From: Anaerolineae bacterium | GTDB lineage: Bacteria; Chloroflexota; Anaerolineae; Aggregatilineales; Phototrophicaceae | DNA: 35,563 bases | Assembly: GCA_017303775.1 (NCBI GenBank) | Contig: JAFLCH010000001.1 | Coordinates: forward strand, 1 to 35,563 | Reading direction: 5' to 3' | Shown: positions 16,622 to 24,111 of the stretch, piece by piece | How the letters are laid out: each line of letters starts with the position of its first letter | Position numbering within the stretch: position 1 is the first letter of the stretch | The notes under the pieces: generated by a model | Seen by the model: the letters and a program-made list of their open reading frames with translations, nothing else | What the model was told of the DNA's origin: nothing | Databases searched by the model: none | Made by a program: the position numbers and the translations under genes

Positions 16622-18309
16622 GGGTCTTGTTTCATTTGCTTTTCAGCCATCCATTTTTCGCGGTTTTTACCACGGGCAATTTTGCCGCTGGATGTTTTGA
16701 TTAGCCAGCCTTTGTTCACCAAGGTGACAAAATTTACCGTGACGCTGCTTTGGCGCACAACTTGTTGGCGAATTGCCTGTGAGATTTGCTTTTGTGCTGT
16801 TTTGTCTGTAGTTTCGACCTCGGCAACAACCGCGATTAATTCCGTGCCTTCCGCTGCATCCGGTACACCGAACACGACTACCCGACCGGGATGTATTCCT
16901 TCGATGGTATTGACGACGGCTTCAATATCCTGCGGATAGATGTTTTTACCGGCATTAATGATGAGATCTTTGCTGCGACCGACAATATAGATTTCGCCAG
17001 CTGCAATATAACCCTGATCACCTGTTCGATACCAGCATTGATCATCGAACGGGTTGAGATCAGGACGTTTGAAGTACCCACTAAGCATAGAGTCGCTTCT
17101 TACCAGAACTTCCCCAATGTGACGATCCGGAAGCGTTTTACCATTGGCGTCCACTACTTTTACTTCAACGTTGGGGATGGGAGCACCGCAGGAGACTATG
17201 CTTGTGGTTGAATTGTTATCAGATTCTGTCGGAATGGCTTGTTTTTTTTGTCGCAAATTATCCAAGCTTATTGTATCGATTGCTGGATAATGCCCCGGTT
17301 TTGTTTGTGTAACGGCAAACGTGTTTTCGGCCATTGCATAGCTTACTGTAAACATGTCCATGCGTATCCGATTGGCGGCAAATCGTTCTGCAAACATGAG
17401 ATGACTTTCATGCTGAACAGGTTCGGAGCAATTGATGAAGGCACGGATAGTTGATAAATCTAATGAAGCTGTGTCACTTTGGCGAATGGCGCGTGTAGAG
17501 TGGTTGTAGGCAAAGTTAGGGAGCCAGCACAAAGTCGCACGATAGTCATGGATTGCTCTGAGAAGCATCGCTGGATGGCTTACCCAATCGAAGGGGGACA
17601 TTAACACGAGAGGGATGCCCTGTATCAGCGGTTGGAGAAATCCAGCAATTAAGCCCATATCATGATAAAGTGGCAGCCAACTCACAATGATGTCCTCTGA
17701 TGTTAACTTGAGGGCATCGGCGTAACTTGCCAATTGATTCAATATCGCTTTGTGCGAGAGTGCTACACCTTTTTGAAGCCCGGTTGTTCCACTTGAGTGT
17801 TGCAAGAGCGCGATATCAGAGGGTGAGCTTTTATAGGCGTGGGGTATTTGGGGTGCAGTGGATAGGAGAAGTTCCTCACTACTATATACGGGACATAGTA
17901 GTTTTGATTTAAGCCGGGACGCAAAGTGATCAGTCGTGAGTATTGCTTTCACCCCTGAGATGTGAACCAACTCACCTAAATCTCTCATATATATGTCAGG
18001 ATCCAGTTTCTCTGTGAGGGTGGGGAACATCGAAGGGATTGCTCCTAACCACAATGCTCCCCAAAAGGCATAAATACTCTCAAGGCTTTGTGTATGGGCG
18101 ATGATGACTAGATCACCAGCCGCGATGCCTAATTTTGCCATAGATGCGGCGTGGGTGAGTACATGCATCTTAAAATTATTGCGATTTACGGTGATTGGTT
18201 CTGCTGTGGTAGAGAGATAAATTATCGCAGGTAGAGATTCCGCGCCCGAATGTAGAGGGATAGCATCCAGCAGCGTATGGAAGTTGTTGCGAGTGGCTCC
18301 TGTCAGCAT
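16618..18309 (-). CDS. AMP-forming acyl ligase, fatty-acyl-AMP-ligase-like (DltA position)
   Basis: An ANL-superfamily enzyme of about 563 residues that would activate a carboxylic acid with ATP and load it on a carrier protein. Motifs are LLQHSSGTTGLQKGV (phosphate loop), SWLPLYHDMGLIAGFLQPL, PNFAYN, YAMAENTFAV, YRTGDQGYI, GRSKDLIINAGKNIYPQDIE and the C-terminal KTSSGKIARGK with the adenylation lysine. The LPLYHDMGLI and MSP...PNFAY pattern is that of fatty-acyl-AMP ligases rather than of D-alanine ligase DltA. The open frame extends upstream to 18462 but that would lie inside the acyl-carrier gene; the ATG at 18309, six bases after that gene, is the better start. Operon position corresponds to dltA. 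Acyl substrate unknown. Confidence 0.87.
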   Translation of the reverse strand: MLTGATRNNFHTLLDAIPLHSGAESLPAIIYLSTTAEPITVNRNNFKMHVLTHAASMAKLGIAAGDLVIIAHTQSLESIYAFWGALWLGAIPSMFPTLTEKLDPDIYMRDLGELVHISGVKAILTTDHFASRLKSKLLCPVYSSEELLLSTAPQIPHAYKSSPSDIALLQHSSGTTGLQKGVALSHKAILNQLASYADALKLTSEDIIVSWLPLYHDMGLIAGFLQPLIQGIPLVLMSPFDWVSHPAMLLRAIHDYRATLCWLPNFAYNHSTRAIRQSDTASLDLSTIRAFINCSEPVQHESHLMFAERFAANRIRMDMFTVSYAMAENTFAVTQTKPGHYPAIDTISLDNLRQKKQAIPTESDNNSTTSIVSCGAPIPNVEVKVVDANGKTLPDRHIGEVLVRSDSMLSGYFKRPDLNPFDDQCWYRTGDQGYIAAGEIYIVGRSKDLIINAGKNIYPQDIEAVVNTIEGIHPGRVVVFGVPDAAEGTELIAVVAEVETTDKTAQKQISQAIRQQVVRQSSVTVNFVTLVNKGWLIKTSSGKIARGKNREKWMAEKQMKQDP

Positions 18310-18313
18310 TTTG

Positions 18314-18565
18314 TTATTGAATGTCGCGAAGAATTCGAGCGACCATTTGGTTGAGTGTATCCATTTTTGCGACTGTGAGATCAGGATCGGGAATATAGAC
18401 TCCAAATGCCTGCTCGACAAATACTCCAATTTGAGCAAGGGAAAAAGAGTCGATGAGACCACCTGTTACAACACCTTCATCGTCCGCTAGATCATAATCA
18501 GGATCACGAATAAGATCCTTGACGATAAATGTGCGCAAATTTTCCCGAACTGTTTGCTCGTCCAT
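18314..18565 (-). CDS. Acyl carrier protein (DltC-like position)
   Basis: An 83-residue acidic four-helix carrier protein. The phosphopantetheine site is GGLIDSFSLAQI with Ser40 in the DS motif, followed by an F-V-E-Q-A-F-G-V segment and acidic helix III. It would receive the acyl group from the adjacent ligase as a thioester and present it to the MBOAT protein at the inner membrane face. The start lies one base after the stop of the SGNH gene, with AAGGA 11 bases upstream; the acyl ligase follows after 4 bases. This tight placement makes it the dedicated carrier of the cluster, distinct from the fatty-acid-synthesis ACP. Confidence 0.9.
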   Translation of the reverse strand: MDEQTVRENLRTFIVKDLIRDPDYDLADDEGVVTGGLIDSFSLAQIGVFVEQAFGVYIPDPDLTVAKMDTLNQMVARILRDIQ

Positions 18566-18566
18566 G

Positions 18567-19721
18567 TTAATTTGTATCCTTTAGTTCATTCAGAAAATTG
18601 TTGAGTACGATCATTACTTTTTCACTCAGCAATTGTGACCCAATTTCATCCATATGCACGGGACTATCGGTAAATCTTTCAGGCGGAATTTGGTTCCAGA
18701 GGTCAATGTAGTTCCATTGATTTTGCTCGGATTGTTGTTGAAGCATATCGCGGTATCGATCGTATGCCCACTGTGGATACCAAAAATTATAGTGCAGATC
18801 ACTATTAGCACCATCAGCTATGTAAATCGGCTCGTTGATGATGATGGTAGGGATTTGAGTTGGAAGTTTTTTGGAAGCGGATAGAACCGAAAAGGCTAAA
18901 TCTGCTTCGATGAATGGTTCATCGATGGTAAAGGTATGCCATTCAGTGTCTTGATCAAAATCATTACTGCGAGGTTCAAACCCCCTTATTTGTTGATCTA
19001 TGCCGGTATTGGACCAACCTATACCAAAGAGTTGTAATCTCCACCAATCTGCCAATGCACGTCGTTGACCCAATAGTGTTTTATCCCAGATATTAGGATG
19101 CACCAAGCGAGCATCATTCATATCTAAATCTAGTCCGTATTCTTCATGAAGGCGCTGAAGGTGCGAGACATTGTTTTGCAGAATTGGAGAGGCAAGTTGA
19201 TCAGATATCGGAAACGATTCTAAGGTGACTAGCCACAGTATCAGATCAGGTTGATATCGCGTGGCAAACTCCAAGAATATGAAGTCTTTTGTAAGGGATA
19301 GAGTGGGATAGCCAAGATTGTAGAAAACGATCTTTTTACCTTCGAATGTCAGAAGCTCTCTGTTTAGGTAGCCTGTTAGGGTGGATGGGTTAGTAAGTAG
19401 TACCCCCCACACCGCCGAATCCCCAATTACGGCTACACGGAACTCATCAGGGGCTTTAATACGTGCAATATTATGGGAGGCGAACATGGCATCAAGGTTG
19501 TAGAGACTTAAGTTATATGCTTCGGGAGATTCACCATAAGGGAGGCGTTCGCGCCCCGGTACGAGTATGTTGTAAATGCTTATGCGACCAATGATAGGTA
19601 GTGGCTGTAAGATCCAAAATATAAGGTTGACTAGCAGGAACAACAAACCAGCCTTAGCTATAACACGCACAATAAATGAGCGCGTGTAGTTGTAGCGTGT
19701 GAGCCATTCCCAGCCAATCAA
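18567..19721 (-). CDS. Membrane-anchored SGNH acyltransferase-like protein (DltD position)
   Basis: One N-terminal membrane helix (residues about 15-40) is followed by an extracytoplasmic domain. FRVAVIGDSAVWGVLL contains the GDS motif with the candidate nucleophile Ser, and DSPVHMDEIGSQLLSE near the C-terminus supplies the Asp-x-x-His pair. Proteins of the DltD/AlgX type take an acyl group from the MBOAT step and put it on a cell-envelope polymer. The open frame reaches upstream to 19883, deep into the MBOAT gene; the TTG at 19721 overlaps the MBOAT stop as TTGA and has GGGGTGG five bases before it, so this start (384 residues) is preferred. It is followed by the carrier protein after one base. 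Confidence 0.85.
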   Translation of the reverse strand: MIGWEWLTRYNYTRSFIVRVIAKAGLLFLLVNLIFWILQPLPIIGRISIYNILVPGRERLPYGESPEAYNLSLYNLDAMFASHNIARIKAPDEFRVAVIGDSAVWGVLLTNPSTLTGYLNRELLTFEGKKIVFYNLGYPTLSLTKDFIFLEFATRYQPDLILWLVTLESFPISDQLASPILQNNVSHLQRLHEEYGLDLDMNDARLVHPNIWDKTLLGQRRALADWWRLQLFGIGWSNTGIDQQIRGFEPRSNDFDQDTEWHTFTIDEPFIEADLAFSVLSASKKLPTQIPTIIINEPIYIADGANSDLHYNFWYPQWAYDRYRDMLQQQSEQNQWNYIDLWNQIPPERFTDSPVHMDEIGSQLLSEKVMIVLNNFLNELKDTN

Positions 19722-21166
19722 GGTGCCACCCCGAACAAGGCTAAAAATAAGCGAAATGCTGAGGATAGATCGGACGATACGAACCAAACCCATCCTAGCA
19801 CGACAAAATGAAACGTGAGGATAACACCTGTCCAGCGCCAAGCTGCATCCCGTCCGGGATGTTGACGTAGACGGCGTAACCAAGCCCTTGTATGATCACT
19901 CCATACCTTGTGTATGAAGAGACCTATACCATGCCATAATCCCCATACGATGAACGGTAAGGTGATTCCATGCCAGATGCCGATTGTTAACATGGTGGCC
20001 AATGTGGATATTAACAAGATTATATTTACATGATTTTTGTAGCGACTGCGAAGCAATTGGCGGGAAAGAGGGGAATAGACATATGTGCGTACCCATGAAC
20101 TGAGTGTCATGTGCCAACTTTGCCAAAAGGTGGTAATAGTGTTCTTTAGGTAGGGGCGATTGAAGTTTTCGGGCAGTTGTATGCCCCAAAGTATCCCTAT
20201 GCCTATGGCGATATCAGTATATCCGCTGAAATCGAAGAACAACCGTAATGCATATGCATAGAGCATCAGCCATAAGGCTGGTGCGGATAATGCTTGATCA
20301 ATGCTTGTGTGGCTTAGACTGATGATTGCTAGCGAATCCGCAATAAAGAATTTTTTGAATAATCCTATGCATATACGTGCTGCTGCTTCTGTAAAGCGAT
20401 TCGCTTCAAACGGATTGTATTTTTCTATGGCTCTAAAATCGTTCAAAAAGCGTTCAACACGATCGATTGGGCCGGCAGTAAATGCAGGGAAGAAAATAAC
20501 GTAGGTTATAAATTCTCTAAGTGATAAGTCTGGCAAGATACCTGTCTGCCAGTCCCGTATCGTATGAATTAGGCGGAATGCAACATAAGAGAATCCGAGC
20601 CACTGTATATCAATGACTGATGCAATTCCTGTATCTTGCCCGGTTTGCTGACGTAAAAACACACTCAAGTGAATGGATAGAACTTCGGACTTTATGATGA
20701 TCAGGAACGCTAAAATGATGAGTAATAGTAGTATGGCCGTCCAGCGGAAGCTAATCAAGTAAGAACCTAATGGCAGTATGATGATCAAGGCTATTATGAT
20801 AGTAATTACTTGCCAGATTTCCGGTGGGCGGGATGTTAGGGCTATTGGGAAATCGAAGTAGCGGGGAATGGTTAGAAGTAGAATGATGGCGAGTATGATT
20901 ACTAAGCTTGTACTGTCTTCGCGAGATAGGGCAGTAATGGGGGAAATCTTCTTTTCCCGCGAAGCCACTACCCACCATGTGATTACAGATATTCCAATAA
21001 TGATGCTCGGAAGTGTGTAATCAAGCCAGCGAATACTCAGCGATGGTTGCAACCAATAGATGATGATCAATGATATAACGAATAATACCCATTTACGCCA
21101 TTGGGAAGGCAGTAGGGCATTGACTAAGCTGATGACAACCAGAACCGCTATTTGCGCAATTTCCAC
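19718..21166 (-). CDS. MBOAT O-acyltransferase (DltB/AlgI family)
   Basis: A 482-residue polytopic membrane protein of about 11-12 helices. Family landmarks are FFPAFTAGPIDRVERFL, LRLFFDFSGYTDIAIGIGILWGI, NFNRPYLKNTITTFWQSWHMTLSSW and the catalytic-histidine segment GIWHGITLPFIVWGLWHG. DltB and AlgI move an acyl group across the membrane from a cytoplasmic thioester. In some systems the C-terminus of the MBOAT itself bears the acyl-shuttle peptide; this one ends LFGVAP and has none, consistent with the separate microprotein just upstream. Start is GTG 21166, three bases after the microprotein stop. Confidence 0.93.
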   Translation of the reverse strand: MEIAQIAVLVVISLVNALLPSQWRKWVLFVISLIIIYWLQPSLSIRWLDYTLPSIIIGISVITWWVVASREKKISPITALSREDSTSLVIILAIILLLTIPRYFDFPIALTSRPPEIWQVITIIIALIIILPLGSYLISFRWTAILLLLIILAFLIIIKSEVLSIHLSVFLRQQTGQDTGIASVIDIQWLGFSYVAFRLIHTIRDWQTGILPDLSLREFITYVIFFPAFTAGPIDRVERFLNDFRAIEKYNPFEANRFTEAAARICIGLFKKFFIADSLAIISLSHTSIDQALSAPALWLMLYAYALRLFFDFSGYTDIAIGIGILWGIQLPENFNRPYLKNTITTFWQSWHMTLSSWVRTYVYSPLSRQLLRSRYKNHVNIILLISTLATMLTIGIWHGITLPFIVWGLWHGIGLFIHKVWSDHTRAWLRRLRQHPGRDAAWRWTGVILTFHFVVLGWVWFVSSDLSSAFRLFLALFGVAP

Positions 21167-21169
21167 GCC

Positions 21170-21289
21170 TTAGAACCCTTGATATATCCATTGAGGCGCG
21201 GAGTCAGCAGTCATAATTAAAAGCAGAATGATTAACGCGGACAAAAAAAGAGCGAAGACGTTTTCACGAGTTATCATTCGTCGAAGCAT
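21170..21289 (-). CDS. 39-residue membrane microprotein with C-terminal WIYQGF (DltX-like)
   Basis: A small open frame between the FHA regulator and the MBOAT gene. It has a basic N-terminus (MLRRMITRE), one membrane helix (about residues 11-27) and a short tail, ADSAPQWIYQGF, on the presumed outer face. In Dlt systems the microprotein DltX ends in a conserved peptide containing YNEF, whose Tyr carries the acyl group from DltB to DltD; here the spacing aromatic-x-Tyr-x-x-Phe at the very C-terminus is the same. Position directly before the MBOAT gene, with a gap of three bases, supports the role. A start at ATG 21277 would give 35 residues. No good ribosome site is visible, so expression rests on coupling. 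Function is inferred. Confidence 0.7.
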   Translation of the reverse strand: MLRRMITRENVFALFLSALIILLLIMTADSAPQWIYQGF

Positions 21290-21309
21290 TATTGATTATT
21301 GGGATGGTG

Positions 21310-21972
21310 TTAACCGGGCGGATTGTCCAAACGGAAACCGTGACCCCGTACTGTGACGACATACTGTGTTTCAGGATCAAGTTCTGCAAGACGATCTCGC
21401 AGCCGCCTAACCAAAGCGTCGATTGCTTGTTCGCTCACACCTTCGCCCAATGCTTCTGGCCAAACTGTCTCGATGACATGATCTCGAGTGCAAATTCGAC
21501 CTGTATTGACATACAACAGTTCAAGCAGTCGATACTGCGGTAGGCTGAGCGGTGGATTAAGTTCAACCCCGCGGATGAATACTCGACGGGCTTCAGGGTC
21601 TAGGCGAAGCCGGCCTGTTATAAAAGCTGGTGCTTCGGTTGAAAGCGGGCTTGTCGCATCTGAGTCGATAAAGCGCAATCTCACTGCGAGTGCTACGTGA
21701 ATCTCATCTCCATCGTGTAACTCGCGAGATCCTTTTAGCTGCAGACCATTTACCCAAGTGCCATTTTTACTGTCAAGATCTTCTACAAAATATAATTCGC
21801 CCTGCCGATAAATTCGGATATGTTGGCGGGAAATTTGGCGAATGGGTAGTGGTAGATCACATTCTTCATCCCGTCCCAGAATGACATCATCTTTTGACAG
21901 CGGCCAGTGCCGGGGTGGTTGATTCTCATCCTGAATGATCAGGATGGGACGTTCAGAGTCAGCTCTGGACAT
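21310..21972 (-). CDS. FHA domain-winged helix transcription regulator
   Basis: Residues about 10-100 form an FHA domain: VILGRDEECDLPLP, QISRQHIRI, EDLDSKNGTWVNG, the Arg/Ser/Asn set that binds phosphothreonine. Residues about 120-218 form an OmpR/PhoB-type winged helix: LSLPQYRLLELLYVNTGRICTRDHVIETVW, SEQAIDALVRRLRDRLA, and YVVTVRGHGFRL. No receiver domain is present, so the likely input is a Ser/Thr kinase rather than a two-component phosphorelay. GGGAG is about 10 bases before the ATG. It ends 20 bases upstream of the microprotein and so may control, and be cotranscribed with, the acylation operon. Kinase partner is not in the window. Confidence 0.9.
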   Translation of the reverse strand: MSRADSERPILIIQDENQPPRHWPLSKDDVILGRDEECDLPLPIRQISRQHIRIYRQGELYFVEDLDSKNGTWVNGLQLKGSRELHDGDEIHVALAVRLRFIDSDATSPLSTEAPAFITGRLRLDPEARRVFIRGVELNPPLSLPQYRLLELLYVNTGRICTRDHVIETVWPEALGEGVSEQAIDALVRRLRDRLAELDPETQYVVTVRGHGFRLDNPPG

Positions 21973-22037
21973 GAATGTTCATCTCCCTTTGCAGATGATT
22001 CTTCCATACATAGTGTTGATGATAATATCAATCTTCA

Positions 22038-22715
22038 TTAACCGCCAGCGATTGGGATCGTGACTGCTTCGGACTGTACTATCCCAACCCACAAGCCCTG
22101 ATCTGCATAGATTGCTTGCCCTGATGTGCCAGTGACTTGCGCGATACCGGGAGAGGTGTTGCGATAATAGGCTTTGGCTGTATTGGCGCCTGCACCTAGA
22201 CCTAATTGTGGGATTTGCTCAAATGTCCATTCCGTGTGATGAACACAACTTTGTCTCGGGCCTAATAACTTAATATCCGATTCAGGTATAGTGCCGTTAT
22301 TTCCTGCTCCTTGTGCTTGATTGCCGGGAGCGTTAAAAACTAGTCCAAGTCCGCTGCTAACATTGTCATCTCCAAGCCGTACTTGAGCAGGATTATAGTA
22401 AATTGCTACTGTTCCAATTGAGTTGTTGGTAATTATTATCGTTACCCGTAATTTGTCTCCGGGCTGGCCGGGAAGCGCAGATGTTCTTACGCGCAATGAA
22501 AGAGGATTGGAGGTTGTTCGACCGATCATGGATTGGTGCGTTGCTCGATCTTCACCTGTTCGTAACCACGCGCAGAGTATGCTTTCGTCAGCTCCGGGTA
22601 TGATGGAGGGGAGCAAATTGGGCAACATGCCGGGGCCGACAAAGATGGCTAGCAAAACAAGCAGGAAGATTGCGACAAGCGCATTTGGATTCCCAGAGCG
22701 TCTGATGTAACGCAT
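22038..22715 (-). CDS. Membrane-anchored extracytoplasmic protein of unknown function
   Basis: A 225-residue protein: basic start (MRYIRRSG), one membrane helix at about 12-30, then an extracytoplasmic part with a likely beta-sandwich: LRVRTSALPGQPGDKLRVTIIITNNSIGTVAIYY looks like a DUF-type Ig-like strand pair, and the tail contains AIYADQGLWVGIVQSEAVTIPI. Two cysteines (ILCAW, SCVHH) could form a disulfide. I do not recognise the family. It starts three bases after miaA with AAAGGAG 12 bases upstream, and precedes the FHA regulator by 65 bases. Confidence 0.75.
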   Translation of the reverse strand: MRYIRRSGNPNALVAIFLLVLLAIFVGPGMLPNLLPSIIPGADESILCAWLRTGEDRATHQSMIGRTTSNPLSLRVRTSALPGQPGDKLRVTIIITNNSIGTVAIYYNPAQVRLGDDNVSSGLGLVFNAPGNQAQGAGNNGTIPESDIKLLGPRQSCVHHTEWTFEQIPQLGLGAGANTAKAYYRNTSPGIAQVTGTSGQAIYADQGLWVGIVQSEAVTIPIAGG

Positions 22716-22718
22716 TGC

Positions 22719-23666
22719 TCAGATTTGCTCCTTTACCCAATTTACCACGGATCGGGTTATTATTTCTGGCGGAGTTTTGGTCATGTCATGCCATTGTATT
22801 CCGGGATCATGACCCCGAAACCACGTATACTGACGTCGTATAAAATCATGCGTAATATTTTTTGTCTCGGTGACCATCTCGTCAAGAGCGCGATGATCGA
22901 GTAAATGTGCAGCTAGTTGGGCATATCCTAACCCGCTCATGGAAGGAAGCCGCCGCGAAAACCCCTGACCGAGTAATCGCTTGACCTCATCCAAGAACCC
23001 TAACTTCATCATTATATCAATACGGTGATCTGCGCGTTGGTAGAGGATTTCCCTATCAAGCGTTAGTCCAAGATGTAGGATGTTATAACCGGGTGGCGAT
23101 TTTTGCTGTAGTTGGCTGATCGGCTGTCCAGTTATGATGCAGACCTCAATTGCGCGAATGACGCGCCGGACATTGCGGTAATCGATGTTTGCGGCTGCCA
23201 CAGGATCATACGTTTGCAGCTGATTATGTAAATGTTCTGCGCCTTGTACCTTTGCGAGTTCTTCAAGTTCTGAACGCAGTTGAGGGTTTGGAGGGACTTC
23301 TGGAATTGACCAACCTTCTACGATTGCCGTTATGTATTGACCTGTACCTCCTACAAGGAGTGGAATCTTGTTATTTGATTGGATGCGGCGGATTGCGGTA
23401 TTAGCAAGTTTTTGATATTGAGCTAGGGAGAGATTTTCATCCGGATTGACGACATCTAATAAGTGGTGTTGGATTTTTTGCTGTTCGGCCTGTGTAGGTT
23501 TGGCGGTGCCAATATCCATGTGCCGATAAATTTGCCGACTATCAGCACTAACGATTTCAGCATCTATCTCCTGTGCTAATCCAATCGAAAACCCAGTTTT
23601 ACCAACGGCGGTTGGGCCGAGGATAACGATCAGTAGATTATGTCCAGCCAAGTGCATCCTCTGCAT
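22719..23666 (-). CDS. miaA: tRNA dimethylallyltransferase
   Basis: MiaA adds a dimethylallyl group to A37 of tRNAs that read codons starting with U. The P-loop GPTAVGKT lies near residue 18, then EIVSADSRQIYRHMDIGTAKPT, LLVGGTGQYI, and YRNVRRVIRAIEV. Length 315 is normal. The first ATG overlaps the end of yraN by 29 bases; the TTG at 23651, preceded by AGAGGA at 5 bases, is a likelier start and would leave the P-loop near residue 13. Its substrate, dimethylallyl diphosphate, would come from the isoprenoid pathway whose first steps are encoded about 7 kb away. Confidence 0.96.
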   Translation of the reverse strand: MQRMHLAGHNLLIVILGPTAVGKTGFSIGLAQEIDAEIVSADSRQIYRHMDIGTAKPTQAEQQKIQHHLLDVVNPDENLSLAQYQKLANTAIRRIQSNNKIPLLVGGTGQYITAIVEGWSIPEVPPNPQLRSELEELAKVQGAEHLHNQLQTYDPVAAANIDYRNVRRVIRAIEVCIITGQPISQLQQKSPPGYNILHLGLTLDREILYQRADHRIDIMMKLGFLDEVKRLLGQGFSRRLPSMSGLGYAQLAAHLLDHRALDEMVTETKNITHDFIRRQYTWFRGHDPGIQWHDMTKTPPEIITRSVVNWVKEQI

Positions 23667-24006
23667 GTTCTATGATGGTTTTGCCGTTGGGCAACACTGC
23701 AATCGCAATTACATCAATTCGCCAACTTTGGTTTTCTAGTTCATGCTGATTCAAGTAGGTTTCAGCGAGTGTTGCTAGTTTATCTTGCTTGCGTCGGGTG
23801 ATACTTTCAAAAGCCATATCGGGTGTAGGGGCATGACGAGTTCGGACTTCCACAAAAACCAATATTTGATCATATTGAGCGATTATATCAATTTCACCTA
23901 GTTGGCAGCGCCAATTGGTGTTCAAAATTGTATAACCTCGTGTCATGAGGTGATGTGCGGCCAATCGTTCACCATGCTTACCTAATGTGATTTTGGCTGA
24001 TGACAT
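23638..24006 (-). CDS. yraN: YraN-family (UPF0102) endonuclease-like protein
   Basis: About 122 residues: LGKHGERLAAHHLMTRGYTILNTNWRCQLGEIDIIAQYDQILVFVEVRTR has the Holliday-junction-resolvase-like GEIDII...VFVEVR core (metal-binding D, E and a basic residue, here VR instead of the usual VK). The family is widespread and its role is not settled. The open frame runs up to 24099, but the region above 24066 is the terminator of the upstream pyrophosphatase gene, and the family starts at MSSAKITLGK, so ATG 24006 is chosen. First gene of the 13-kb minus-strand run. Confidence 0.88.
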   Translation of the reverse strand: MSSAKITLGKHGERLAAHHLMTRGYTILNTNWRCQLGEIDIIAQYDQILVFVEVRTRHAPTPDMAFESITRRKQDKLATLAETYLNQHELENQSWRIDVIAIAVLPNGKTIIEHAEDALGWT

Positions 24007-24065
24007 CGCATTCAAGATTCTCCAATTTGAATTTGATGTTAGTCTAGCATAACCCCAGACAAATA

Positions 24066-24096
24066 AAATCCTCTCCCATTCATTGAGAGAGGATTT
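24066..24096 (-). terminator. Rho-independent terminator of the first hppA gene
   Basis: AAATCCTCTC at 24066-24075 pairs perfectly with GAGAGGATTT at 24087-24096 (10 bp, loop 11). Read on the minus strand it is followed by TATTT, immediately after the hppA stop at 24112. Confidence 0.75.
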
Positions 24097-24111
24097 CATT
24101 CGCGGACTATT

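Noticed and set aside
18310-18462. Upstream extension of the acyl ligase
   Set aside because: It is the out-of-frame reading of the acyl carrier gene; the ANL domain begins after ATG 18309.
19722-19883. Upstream extension of the membrane SGNH gene
   Set aside because: Entirely within the MBOAT coding end; the TTG at 19721 with its own ribosome site fits better.
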